Shown here one piece after another: positions 1-9,022 of a DNA stretch of 64,000 nucleotides; the stretch's first letter is position 1, and the number at the start of each line of letters is the position of its first letter. This DNA comes from JAEUIT01 sp044220875 (GTDB taxonomy: Bacteria > Planctomycetota > Phycisphaerae > Phycisphaerales > SM1A02), in the NCBI GenBank assembly GCA_044220875.1, contig JBGAQH010000001.1, positions 1,054,001 to 1,118,000 on the forward strand. The letters are read 5' to 3'. The position numbers and the translations under genes are program-made. The notes beneath the pieces are model-generated. The model was not told the origin of the DNA. It worked only from the letters and a program-made list of their open reading frames with translations, and made no database searches.

Positions 1-903
1 GCCAAGGCCTGGGACAGGGTGGTGAAGATCGGGCGGACGCACCTCATGGACGCGACGCCGATCCGCGTCGGCCAGGAGTTCTCCGGCTACGCGGCGGCGG
101 TCGACCACGCCATCGACCGGGCGACGCGGGCGATGGTGGCCCTCGCGACGAACATGCCGATCGGCGGCACGGCGGTCGGCACCGGCATCAACGCCAACGT
201 GAGGTTCGGCAAGACGGTCTGCGAAAAGCTGAGCAAGGCGACCGGCATCGCCTTCCGCGAGGCGAAGAACCACTTCGAGGCCCAGTCGACGCGCGACTGC
301 TGCGTCGAGGCGTCGGGCCACCTCAAGACGATCGCCGTCTCCTTCTCGAAGATCGCCAACGACATCCGCTGGCTCGGCTCGGGACCGCGCTGCGGACTCT
401 TCGAGCTGTCGCTGCCGGCGACGCAGCCCGGCAGCTCGATCATGCCGGGCAAGGTGAACCCGGTGATCTGCGAGGCGATGATGATGGTCGCCTGCCAGGT
501 GATCGGCAACGACGCGGCGATCACGACCGGCGGCCTCGGCGGCATCGGCTCGCTGCTGGAGCTCAACGTCGCGATGCCGGTGATCTCGGAGCGGATGATC
601 GAGTCGATCGAGCTCCTGGCCAACGCCGCGTCGATGTTCCTCGACAAGTGCCTGACCGGGCTCGAGCTCAACGAGTCGGTCGCGACCGGCACCGTCGAGA
701 GGAGCCTCATGATGTGCACGTCGCTCGCTCCGGTGATCGGCTACGACAACGCGGCCAAGGTCGCGAAGGAAGCGTTCAAGAGCGGCGAGACCGTCCGCGA
801 GTACGTGACCCGCAACAGGCTCGTCGAACCGAAGCAGCTCGCGAAGCTGCTCGATCCGACGTCGATGACCAAGCCGGGCGGCAAGGGGCCGGGTGGCGGA
901 TGA
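1..903 (+). CDS. fumC: Class II fumarate hydratase (fumarase), 5' end cut by window
   Basis: The product interconverts fumarate and malate in the TCA cycle in the cytoplasm. The frame is open from base 1, so about 300 C-terminal codons of a protein usually near 460 residues are present. The internal GTG at 19 is not the real start, because the conserved stretch already runs through it. The family signature GSSIMPGKVNP, whose loop carries the catalytic Ser, begins near codon 144, and GRTHLMDATP is at codons 11-20. The MD in THLMDATP fits fumarase better than aspartase, which normally has THLQDA, but aspartase or a related lyase cannot be fully excluded without the N-terminus. The stop lies 7 nt before the next gene's ATG, so the two are probably co-transcribed. 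Confidence 0.9.
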   Translation, partial: AKAWDRVVKIGRTHLMDATPIRVGQEFSGYAAAVDHAIDRATRAMVALATNMPIGGTAVGTGINANVRFGKTVCEKLSKATGIAFREAKNHFEAQSTRDCCVEASGHLKTIAVSFSKIANDIRWLGSGPRCGLFELSLPATQPGSSIMPGKVNPVICEAMMMVACQVIGNDAAITTGGLGGIGSLLELNVAMPVISERMIESIELLANAASMFLDKCLTGLELNESVATGTVERSLMMCTSLAPVIGYDNAAKVAKEAFKSGETVREYVTRNRLVEPKQLAKLLDPTSMTKPGGKGPGGG

Positions 904-910
904 CGGAGCG

Positions 911-3900
911 ATGACGCGGTCCGACGGTGAGGCGAGCGCGGGGCGCGGCCACGCCGGGCGGCCGGCGCCCGGGGCCTGGCAGCTTCGGGCGCTTGTGCCG
1001 TCGCTGGTCTTCGTGCTCGGCATCGTCGCGACCATCGTGACCGTGGTGGTGATTCAGCACCTCCGGCGGAGCGAGGGCTTCGCCGAGTTCCGCAGCGACG
1101 TCGCCGGCGCACGCGAGCTCATCATCCGGCGCATGGCCGTTCACACCGCGCTCCTCGAGGGAGCGGCGGGCTTCTTCGCCGCGCACGAGAACGTCACCCG
1201 GGCCGAGTTCCGGGCGTTCGTCGAGCGATTGGGCATCGCCGAGCGATATCCCGGCGTTCGCGGAATCGGCTTCTCCCTCCGCTATGCCGCGTCGGAGAAG
1301 GAAGCGGTGATCGCGCGGATGCGAACCCAGGGCAACCCGGACTTCGCGCCCTGGCCCTCGACGCCGCGCGACGAGTACCACTCGATCCTCTTCCTCGAGC
1401 CGCTCGACGAGCGCAACCGCGCCGCCATCGGCTACGACATGTTCCAGGAGCTGACGCGACGCCTCGCGATGGCCGCGGCCCGCGACCAGGGAACGTCGGT
1501 CGCCTCCGGCCGCGTCGAGCTCGTGCAGGAGATCGCCGGACCGAAGCAGTCGGGCTTCCTCCTGTACATGCCCGTCTATCGGGGCGGCGCGATCCCCACC
1601 TCCGTCGACCAGCGCCGCGCGCGGCTCCGGGGCTTCGTCTACAGCCCGTTTCGCGCCGATGACCTCCTGCGCGGCGTGCTTGGCCCCGACCCCCACATCG
1701 ACATCGAGGTCTTTGACGGAACCGACGCGCTTCCCTCCGCCCGCATGCACTCCTCGGTGGCGGTGCGGGGCGAGGACTCGGACTCGATCGCCGCGGCTCG
1801 CTTCGCGACGACCGAGCTCGTCGACATCGCGCACCGCATGTGGTCGATCCGCTTCGCCTCGCGCGAGGCGCAGTCGCCGGAATCCATCGGTCTCCTGCCC
1901 ATGCTGCTCGGCGCGGCGGGATCGCTGGTGAGCGCGTTCCTCGCGTGGCTGACGTTCCTTCAGGTGCGGGCCCGCGACGCGGCGGAGGAGTCGGCCCACC
2001 TTCTCTTCGTCGAACGCGAGCGATTCCGCACCACGCTGGGAAGCGTCGGCGAGGCGGTCGTCGCGACGGACACGGCGGGACTCGTGACCTTCATGAATGC
2101 CGTGGCGGAGCGGCTCACGGGATGGCAGGCCGAGGAGGCCGTCGGCCGGCCGGCGACCGAGGTCGTCCGGCTGGTCGACGAGGCGAGCGGGGAGCCGCTG
2201 GGCTCGCCCGTCACTCGCCTTCGCGGCGGCGCCGAAGTCCGCTCGACGACCAATTCGACGCGCCTGATCTGCCGCAGCGGCGAGGTGCGTCCGATCGACG
2301 AGAGCGTCGCCTCGATCGTGGACGAGCGGGGCGGGCTGATCGGCACGGTCGCGGCGTTCCGTGACACGACCGAGCGTCGGTTGGCCGAGGAGGAACTTCG
2401 GATCGGCGAGGCCCGCAAGCGGACGATCCTCGAGTCCTCCCTCGACAGCGTCATCACCATGGACCGCAGCGGACGCATCGTCGAGTTCAACAGCTCGGCC
2501 GAGCGGACGTTCGGCTATCGGCGCGAGGAGGTCGTCGGCCGGACCGTCGCCGAGACGATCATCCCGCCGCGCTTTCGGACCGCGCACGAGGTCGCCCTGC
2601 GCCGCTTCTTCCGTTCGCGGTCGGCGGCGGCCCGCGGGCGCCGCATCTCGCTCACGGCGATGCGCTCGAACGGCAGCGAACTTCCCGTCGAGGCCGCGAT
2701 CGCGGTGAGTTTCCTCGACGACGGGTCGCTGCTCTGCTCGGCCTACCTTCGCGACATCAGCGCCGAGCGTCGGGCGCGGATCGAGCGAGAGCGGCTGCTC
2801 GAGAGCGAGCGCACCGCCCGCGCCGACGCCGAGCGGGCCAGCCGCCTCAAGGACGAGTTCGTCGCGACGCTCTCGCACGAGCTGCGCACGCCGCTCAACG
2901 CGATGCTGGGATGGACGCATCTCCTGCGGCGGCGCCAGCAGGAGCCTGCGGCCGTCACCGAGGCGATCGAGGTCATCGAACGCAACGCCCGCGCCCAGGT
3001 CCGCATGGTCGAGGACCTGCTGGACATGACCCGCATCCTTGCGGGCAAGGTGCGCATCGACGTGCAGTCCTGCGATCCGCGGGCGATCATCGGCGCGGCC
3101 GTCTCCTCGATCGAGCCGGCGGCGCAGGCCCGGAATCTCAGCGTGACGGTGGAGATCGACCCGCAGATCACCACGCTCATCGCCGACCCGACGCGGCTCC
3201 AGCAGATCGTCACGAACCTGCTCTCGAACGCCGTGAAGTTCACGCCGGAGCGCGGCGCCGTGCGCGTCGAGTGCCGGCGCGAGGGCGAGTGCGACGTGAT
3301 TCGCGTGATCGACACCGGCGTCGGCATCGCCGCCGACTTCCTGCCCTACGTCTTCGACCGCTTTCGGCAGGCCGACGCCTCGACGACGCGGCGCTTCGCG
3401 GGCCTCGGGCTCGGGCTCTCGATCGTGCGCCAGCTCGTCGAACTCCACGGCGGCCGCGTGCGGGCCGAAAGCGAGGGACCGGGCCGCGGCTCCACCTTCA
3501 CGGTCGAGCTGCCCGCGGCGCCGACGCTCCCGCTCGTGACCGGTCCGCGCCTCGAGGACGTCGACGAGGAGCCGGATTCGCTCTCCCTCAAGGGCGTGCG
3601 GGTCATCGTCGTCGACGACGAACCCGATGCCCGCGAGCTTGCCCGCGTCGTCCTGTCCGACGAGGGTGCGGTCGTCGAGGTGGCGTCGACCGCAGGCGAG
3701 GCGCTGGCGATTCTCGCCCGCTCCGGCCCCTGTCTCCTCGTGAGCGACATCGGCATGCCCGGACGCGACGGCTATGACCTCATTCGCGCCGTGCGAAGCC
3801 TGCCGCGCGACAGGGGCGGCGACACCCCCGCGGCGGCGCTCACCGCCTTCGCGCGGGTTGAGGACCGACGCAGGGCGCTCGCCGCCGGCTATCAGCTTCA

Positions 3901-3979
3901 CGCCACGAAACCGGTCGAACCGTTAGAGCTGGTCGCCCTCGTCGCATCGCTGGGTCGCGTGGCGCGGAGCGCGATCTGA
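911..3979 (+). CDS. Hybrid sensor histidine kinase (CHASE-PAS-PAS-HisKA-HATPase-REC)
   Basis: This 1022-residue inner-membrane two-component kinase has one helix at about residues 28-50, a periplasmic CHASE ligand-sensing domain (about 70-300) and a second helix (about 330-352). Two PAS domains (about 370-493 and 497-617) follow. The HisKA box SHELRTPLN carries phospho-acceptor His656, and the ATPase domain (about 760-871) has NLLSNAVKF, DTGVGI and GLGLGLSIV. The C-terminal receiver (about 895-1020) keeps the acidic pair DDE, phospho-acceptor Asp946 in SDIGMPG and the Lys of TKP. The ATG at 911 is preferred; an in-frame GTG at 893 would overlap the fumarase. CHASE domains typically bind small extracellular ligands, but the ligand here is unknown. 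The separate output regulator is not in the window. Confidence 0.9.
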   Translation: MTRSDGEASAGRGHAGRPAPGAWQLRALVPSLVFVLGIVATIVTVVVIQHLRRSEGFAEFRSDVAGARELIIRRMAVHTALLEGAAGFFAAHENVTRAEFRAFVERLGIAERYPGVRGIGFSLRYAASEKEAVIARMRTQGNPDFAPWPSTPRDEYHSILFLEPLDERNRAAIGYDMFQELTRRLAMAAARDQGTSVASGRVELVQEIAGPKQSGFLLYMPVYRGGAIPTSVDQRRARLRGFVYSPFRADDLLRGVLGPDPHIDIEVFDGTDALPSARMHSSVAVRGEDSDSIAAARFATTELVDIAHRMWSIRFASREAQSPESIGLLPMLLGAAGSLVSAFLAWLTFLQVRARDAAEESAHLLFVERERFRTTLGSVGEAVVATDTAGLVTFMNAVAERLTGWQAEEAVGRPATEVVRLVDEASGEPLGSPVTRLRGGAEVRSTTNSTRLICRSGEVRPIDESVASIVDERGGLIGTVAAFRDTTERRLAEEELRIGEARKRTILESSLDSVITMDRSGRIVEFNSSAERTFGYRREEVVGRTVAETIIPPRFRTAHEVALRRFFRSRSAAARGRRISLTAMRSNGSELPVEAAIAVSFLDDGSLLCSAYLRDISAERRARIERERLLESERTARADAERASRLKDEFVATLSHELRTPLNAMLGWTHLLRRRQQEPAAVTEAIEVIERNARAQVRMVEDLLDMTRILAGKVRIDVQSCDPRAIIGAAVSSIEPAAQARNLSVTVEIDPQITTLIADPTRLQQIVTNLLSNAVKFTPERGAVRVECRREGECDVIRVIDTGVGIAADFLPYVFDRFRQADASTTRRFAGLGLGLSIVRQLVELHGGRVRAESEGPGRGSTFTVELPAAPTLPLVTGPRLEDVDEEPDSLSLKGVRVIVVDDEPDARELARVVLSDEGAVVEVASTAGEALAILARSGPCLLVSDIGMPGRDGYDLIRAVRSLPRDRGGDTPAAALTAFARVEDRRRALAAGYQLHATKPVEPLELVALVASLGRVARSAI

Positions 3980-3996
3980 CGACCCGTCGCCCCGCC

Positions 3997-5916
3997 TCAG
4001 CATCCGCCCCAAGCGCCGAGCAGGAAGGCGAGGTCGGAGGCCCCGACGGTGCCGTTGCCGTCGAGGTCCGCCGGGCCGCCCTGGCCCCAGGCACCTAACA
4101 GGACGGCCAAGTCGCTCGCGCCGACCGAGCCGTTGCCGTCGAGGTCGGCAGGGCACGCCGCGGCGCAGCTCACCGTGAAGGTGCCGCTTCCCTGGGTGCT
4201 CCCGCCGATGCGGATCCGGTAGCAGTCGCCGGCGGCGGTCGGCAGCGAGACCTTCGAGGTCAGGCCGCCGCACTCGGGCGAGTCGTCGTTGCAGGCGACG
4301 AGGGCGCTCGGGTCGCAGGAGGGAATCGCGCCGCCGAGGTAGCCGCAGCCGGCGTAGATCGCGATCGTGGTGTCGAAGTCGGCGGTGCCGCAGGTCGAGA
4401 CGGTGAGCGTGCCCGTGCAGCTCGCGACGTACTCGAAGAAGGCGTCCGCCACGAAGATCTGCGAGTCGGAGCCGCAGAGCTCCGCCGGCGGGAAGTCGTT
4501 GCTTCCGCCGACCGTCGTGAAGGGGTGCGTGCCGTCGGTGACGGGAACGGGCGGCGCGTCCTGGGCGCAGCCATCGCCCGGGACGATGCGAATGAGATAG
4601 GCGCGGCCGATGGCGCCGGCCGCGCCGCTCGTCGAGTCCGGCGCGCCGACGACGATGTCGGGCTTGCCGTCGCCGTTCACGTCGCGGCTCGCGTCCACCG
4701 CATGGCCGAATCGCTTGGCGCTCGAGCCCGGCGCCTCATGCGAGGCGAGGAGCGCGCCGGTGGCGCCGGAGAACGCGTACACGCGCCCGGTCTCGCCGGT
4801 CGAGGGGACCTCCTCCGGGGCGCCGACGACGAGATCGCCGATGCCGTCGCCGTCGAGGTCGCCGCACGCCGCGATCGTGCCGCCGAACTCGCCCGACGTG
4901 AATGGATAGGGCGCCGGATCGCCGCTGAGGAGCGTCCGGATCCAGGCGCCGGTCGCGCCCGAGTAGATGTGCACGCGACCGTCGAAGCCGTTCGCGGCCG
5001 ACTCGAACGGGGCACCGGCGGCGATGTCGCCGCGGCCGTCGCCGTCGATGTCGGAGAGGCCCGCGATTCCGCGGCCGAAGTGTCCCGAGTCCATCTGATC
5101 GGGCGAGACGAGCGTCGACCAGAGCGCGCCCGTCGCGCCGTTGAAGACATAGACGCGCCCTGCGTCGTTGGGGGTGCCTCGCGGCGTGCGCGGTTCGGCC
5201 CGCTCCGCGCCGACGATCACGTCGCCGAGTCCGTCGCCGGTCACGTCCGGGACTCCCGCGACGGTGACGCCGAAGAAGTTGACCGACTGCGGCGTGGGGT
5301 CGGCCAGCGACTTCCAGAGCGCGCCGTTCTTCGCCTCGCGCACCTCCACCAGCGGCGATGTGGTCTGGCCGACCGATCCGCTCACGAACTCGGGGAGCCC
5401 GTCGCCGGTGCAATCCGGCACGAGGGCGATGCGGGTGAAGTTGAAGATGGAGATGCCGTCGACTGCGTAGATCTGGGCGCCGGTCGCCCCGGAGAAGACG
5501 TGCAGTCGTCCGTGGCTGGTCGCTTCGCCCGGAGCGCCGATCGCGTAGTCGGCGACGCCGTCGCCGTTGATGTCGGGGAATCCGACGACCGACTGGCCGA
5601 AGTTGCCCGAGGCGATGAAGGTCGGCGAGCTGTGGGTGCGGATCGCAGCGCCGGTCCGTCCGCTGTAGATCGTCGACCGCCCGGCGTTCACGGCCGTCCC
5701 GACCTTCTCCATCGGCGCCCCGACGAGCACGTCGTTGTAGCCGTCGCCGTTCACGTCGCCGATGCAGGCGACGGCGCTGCCGTGCTTGCCTCCGACAATC
5801 GGACCGGTCGACTCGAGCGAAACGATGTCGGCCGACGCCGCTGCGCAGGTGAGAAGCGTTGCGGCGAACGACAGCGGGCGAATGCGAGGCGAGCGGCGGG
5901 GGAGCATGGGGAGCAT
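3997..5916 (-). CDS. Secreted FG-GAP beta-propeller protein with dockerin-like tail
   Basis: This 639-residue exported protein begins with a signal peptide (basic RRSPRIR, then a hydrophobic run ending near AAASA). It continues with about seven integrin-like FG-GAP repeats, each with a calcium loop of the type DVNGDGYNDVLVGAP. A beta-sandwich-like region with many Cys follows (about 480-580). The C-terminus holds two dockerin-like repeats (DLDGNGSVGASDLAVLLGAWG and a near copy). ATG at 5916 is chosen because a longer start would be TTG at 5940 and adds nothing recognisable; ATG at 5907 is also possible. FG-GAP propellers are usually adhesive or polysaccharide-binding, but the partner is unknown. 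It is convergent with the histidine kinase, 17 nt apart. Confidence 0.85.
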   Translation of the reverse strand: MLPMLPRRSPRIRPLSFAATLLTCAAASADIVSLESTGPIVGGKHGSAVACIGDVNGDGYNDVLVGAPMEKVGTAVNAGRSTIYSGRTGAAIRTHSSPTFIASGNFGQSVVGFPDINGDGVADYAIGAPGEATSHGRLHVFSGATGAQIYAVDGISIFNFTRIALVPDCTGDGLPEFVSGSVGQTTSPLVEVREAKNGALWKSLADPTPQSVNFFGVTVAGVPDVTGDGLGDVIVGAERAEPRTPRGTPNDAGRVYVFNGATGALWSTLVSPDQMDSGHFGRGIAGLSDIDGDGRGDIAAGAPFESAANGFDGRVHIYSGATGAWIRTLLSGDPAPYPFTSGEFGGTIAACGDLDGDGIGDLVVGAPEEVPSTGETGRVYAFSGATGALLASHEAPGSSAKRFGHAVDASRDVNGDGKPDIVVGAPDSTSGAAGAIGRAYLIRIVPGDGCAQDAPPVPVTDGTHPFTTVGGSNDFPPAELCGSDSQIFVADAFFEYVASCTGTLTVSTCGTADFDTTIAIYAGCGYLGGAIPSCDPSALVACNDDSPECGGLTSKVSLPTAAGDCYRIRIGGSTQGSGTFTVSCAAACPADLDGNGSVGASDLAVLLGAWGQGGPADLDGNGTVGASDLAFLLGAWGGC

Positions 5917-6048
5917 CGGTGCGGAGTTTCTCCCCCACAATGGCGCAGAACAAACCCCGATGCTCTGAGAAATCCGCAGCTCCCGCGGAACGGGCGTTAT
6001 CGGCTGAATGGAAGCGACGCGGCATCCCCCGCGAGGAGGGACGCCGCG

Positions 6049-6195
6049 TCACGCGGCCTGGTGGTTCGGCGACGTTTCATGCCGGGACCCGGATCCGTCG
6101 CACGGACCCAACGCTCCGAGGAGGAGGCGGAGGTCGCTCGCATCAACCGTGCCCGCGACGGTGCCGCCGTTGCCGCCGATGTCGTCGTCGCTCAT
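6049..6195 (-). pseudogene. Orphan dockerin-like C-terminal fragment
   Basis: A 48-codon frame on the minus strand reads like the last repeat of this genome's exported proteins. It has DIGGNGG, then GTVDASDLRLLLGALG, a Cys and a short tail before the stop. Nothing upstream encodes a signal peptide or the rest of a protein, because the kinase gene starts only 33 nt away on the other strand. The likeliest reading is the 3' remnant of a deleted secreted-protein gene. A functional micro-protein is less likely. Confidence 0.5.
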
Positions 6196-6228
6196 TCGGT
6201 CGCGGAGCCCGCCCAGTAGCATGAGCAC

Positions 6229-8982
6229 ATGCCATCCGACCATCTGCCGACCGGCGACATGACGGCGGGCGAGGCGCCCTCCGGCGATGGCTCGTTCTCG
6301 CTCGGAGCGGAGGCGCTCGCGGCGCCGGGCGATCGGGTCGGCCCCTACCGGATCCTCGAGACGATCGGGCAGGGGGGCTTCGGCGTCGTCTACTTGGCGG
6401 AGCGTCGCGAGCCGATGGTGCAGCGGGTGGCGCTGAAGGTGATCAAGCCGGGCATGGACAGCAGGGCGGTGATCGCGCGGTTCGAGCAGGAGCGCCAGGC
6501 GCTGGCGGTGATGGACCACCCGAACGTGGCCCGGGTCTTCGACGGCGGGATGACGCCGGCGGGCCGGCCCTACTTCGCGATGGAGTACGTCAGCGGGGAC
6601 GCGATCACGGAGTACTGCGATCGTCACGGCCTGAGCGTGCGCGAGCGGCTCGAGCTCTTCACGCATGTCTGCGGGGCGGTGCAGCACGCCCACATGAAGG
6701 GGATCATCCACCGCGACCTGAAGCCGACGAACGTGCTCGTCTCCGTGCAGGACGGGCGACCGGTCGCGAAGGTCATCGACTTCGGCGTGGCCAAGGCGAT
6801 CAGCCATGCCCTCACCGAGAAGACGATCTTCACCGAAACCGGCCAGCTCGTCGGGACGCTCGAGTACATGAGCCCCGAGCAGGCCGAGGGCGGACGGGTC
6901 GACATCGACACGCGAAGCGACGTTTACTCGCTGGGCGTGATGCTCTACGAGCTGCTCACCGGCCTGCTGCCCTTCGACACGCGTGACCTCCGCAGCAAGG
7001 GCTACGCGGAGGTGCAGCGGGTCATCCGCGAGTCGGAGCCTCCGCGCCCGAGCACGCGTCTTCGTTCGGTGGACGGCGAGTCGGGGGCGCGGATCGCCAA
7101 GGCGCGGCAGGTGGGCCACGATCGGCTCTGGGGCGAGCTGAAGCGCGAGCTCGAGTGGATTCCGCTGAAGGCGATGCGGAAGGACCGGGCGAGGCGTTAT
7201 GCGAGCGCCGAGGGACTCGCGTCGGACATTCGTCGGTATCTCGAGGGGAGGCCGCTCGAGGCGGCGCCGGAGTCGAGGGCCTATCTGGCGCGGAAGTTCC
7301 TGGCGAGGAACCGGGCGTCGGCGACGGCGACGGCGCTCGTGGTGGTGGCGCTGGCCGCGGGGTTCGGGACGGCGCTGGTGCAGCGGAACGAGGCGCTGCG
7401 GCAGCGGCAGAACGCCGAGGACAACGCGCAGACCGCAAGCCGCAACGAGGCCGAGGCCCTCCGTCAGCGGACCCTCGCCGACGAGCACGCCGCCGCCGAG
7501 GGACGGGCGAGGAAGCGTGCGGAGACGATCAGCCAGTTCGTCACGTCGGCGCTCAGGTCGGGGGACCCCAACAACGTCGGGGGCAGTCAGGCGACGACGA
7601 TTCTCGATGCGATGGGCAGCGCCGTGCGGGACATCAACGGTGGCCGGTTCAGGGACGATCCCGAAACCGACGCGGAGCTGAGGACGACCATCGCCAAGAT
7701 CCTGAAGGGCAACGGCAGAATTGCCGAGGCGGAGCCGCTCTTCACCGCAGCCCACGAGCTCCAACGTCGCATGCACCCCGGCGATCATCCCGACGTCGCG
7801 ATGAGCCTCGCGGAGCTGGCGTCCGTTCGCGAGGCGCTCGGGCGGGCGGTGGAGGCCGAGCCGCTCTATGTTGAGGCGCTTGCGATGCGCCAGCGGCTCT
7901 TCAAGGGCGACTGCGAGGAGATCGCACAGAGCCTGAACGATCTCGCCTACGTGCGAGACACGCTGGGGCAGGTCAGGGAAGCGGAGGCGATGTACGTGCA
8001 GGCGCTCGAGATGCGGAGGCGGCTCGCGTCCGGCGACGGGGCGCCGCTTGCGACCAGCATCAACAACCTCGCCTACGTGCGTGACGAGCTGGGAAAGCTC
8101 GCCGAGGCGGAGGCGCTGTACGTCGAGGCCCTGGCGATGAACCGGCGGCTCTACCGCGGCGACCATCCCGAGATCGCCTCGAGCCTGGGCAACCTCGGCT
8201 CGCTGCTGAATGAGATGGGCCGGACCGCCGAAGCGGAGCCGCTGTACGTCGAGACGCTCGAGATGAACCAGCGCCTCTTCAGGGGCGACCATCCCGATGT
8301 GGCACGAAGCCTCAACAACCTCGCCTATCTGCGCGACGTGTTAGGTCGCCTCGGCGAGGCGGAGCCGCTGTACGAGCAGGCCCTCGCGATGCGAAGGCGC
8401 CTCTTTCCCGGCGACCATCCCGATGTGGCCACGAGCCTGGCGAATCTCGCCTCGGTTCGCCGGGCGATGGGGCGCGACGCGGAGGCGGAGTCGCTCTTTC
8501 GCGAGGCATTGGCGATGCGGCAGCGCCTATTCCCCGGAGACCATCCCGACCTGGCCTTGAGCTTGGCCAACCTTGCCGTTTGCCTCGAGTCGCTCGACCG
8601 GAACGCGGAGGCGGAGCAGCTCTACGTCCAGGCGCTTGCGATGCGAGAGCGTCTCTGCAAGGGCGATCACGACGACGTGGCCACGGCACTCAGCCGACTT
8701 GCGGCGGTGCGGATGGCGATGGGCCGGGACGCGGATGCGGAGCCCCTGCTTGCCCGGGCGCTGGCCATGCGACAGCGGCTTCATGCCGGCGACTTCCCGT
8801 CCGTGGCGATGAGCCTCAACAATCTCGCCTCGGTCCGATGCGCGCTCGGACGAGGAGGCGAGGCGGTTTCGCTCGCCGAGCAGTCGGTGGCGATGGCTGA
8901 GCGACTGCTTCCCGCGGATCATCCGAATCTCGCGCGGTATCGCGAGACGCTCGCCAAGTGCCGGGCCGCGACGGCGAAGTGA
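6229..8982 (+). CDS. Membrane Ser/Thr protein kinase with C-terminal TPR array (copy 1)
   Basis: This 917-residue Hanks-type (PknB-like) kinase has the glycine loop GQGGFG at 47-52, catalytic Lys70, HRDLKPTN at 161-168, DFG at 184-186 and MSPEQ at 214-218. One transmembrane helix lies at about 364-384, next to a short coiled-coil-like Glu/Arg-rich stretch. About ten 42-residue tetratricopeptide repeats fill roughly 485-910, each with a core resembling GDHPDVATSLANLA. Kinases of this design phosphorylate Ser/Thr in the cytoplasm and use the TPRs for protein contacts; the substrate is unknown. Its kinase half is almost identical in DNA to the next gene. The second gene starts 40 nt after this stop, so the pair is probably one transcript. 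Confidence 0.92.
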   Translation: MPSDHLPTGDMTAGEAPSGDGSFSLGAEALAAPGDRVGPYRILETIGQGGFGVVYLAERREPMVQRVALKVIKPGMDSRAVIARFEQERQALAVMDHPNVARVFDGGMTPAGRPYFAMEYVSGDAITEYCDRHGLSVRERLELFTHVCGAVQHAHMKGIIHRDLKPTNVLVSVQDGRPVAKVIDFGVAKAISHALTEKTIFTETGQLVGTLEYMSPEQAEGGRVDIDTRSDVYSLGVMLYELLTGLLPFDTRDLRSKGYAEVQRVIRESEPPRPSTRLRSVDGESGARIAKARQVGHDRLWGELKRELEWIPLKAMRKDRARRYASAEGLASDIRRYLEGRPLEAAPESRAYLARKFLARNRASATATALVVVALAAGFGTALVQRNEALRQRQNAEDNAQTASRNEAEALRQRTLADEHAAAEGRARKRAETISQFVTSALRSGDPNNVGGSQATTILDAMGSAVRDINGGRFRDDPETDAELRTTIAKILKGNGRIAEAEPLFTAAHELQRRMHPGDHPDVAMSLAELASVREALGRAVEAEPLYVEALAMRQRLFKGDCEEIAQSLNDLAYVRDTLGQVREAEAMYVQALEMRRRLASGDGAPLATSINNLAYVRDELGKLAEAEALYVEALAMNRRLYRGDHPEIASSLGNLGSLLNEMGRTAEAEPLYVETLEMNQRLFRGDHPDVARSLNNLAYLRDVLGRLGEAEPLYEQALAMRRRLFPGDHPDVATSLANLASVRRAMGRDAEAESLFREALAMRQRLFPGDHPDLALSLANLAVCLESLDRNAEAEQLYVQALAMRERLCKGDHDDVATALSRLAAVRMAMGRDADAEPLLARALAMRQRLHAGDFPSVAMSLNNLASVRCALGRGGEAVSLAEQSVAMAERLLPADHPNLARYRETLAKCRAATAK

Positions 8983-9022
8983 GCCGAACGCTTGGTAGCA
9001 TGGGTTCAATCCTGGAGCCGAC

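Noticed and set aside
776..3901. A 1041-codon open frame on the minus strand opposite the CHASE histidine kinase
   Set aside because: It is fully antisense to a gene with clear domains. Its composition is Arg/Ala/Asp-rich, as expected of a G+C-rich shadow, and it has no recognisable motif.
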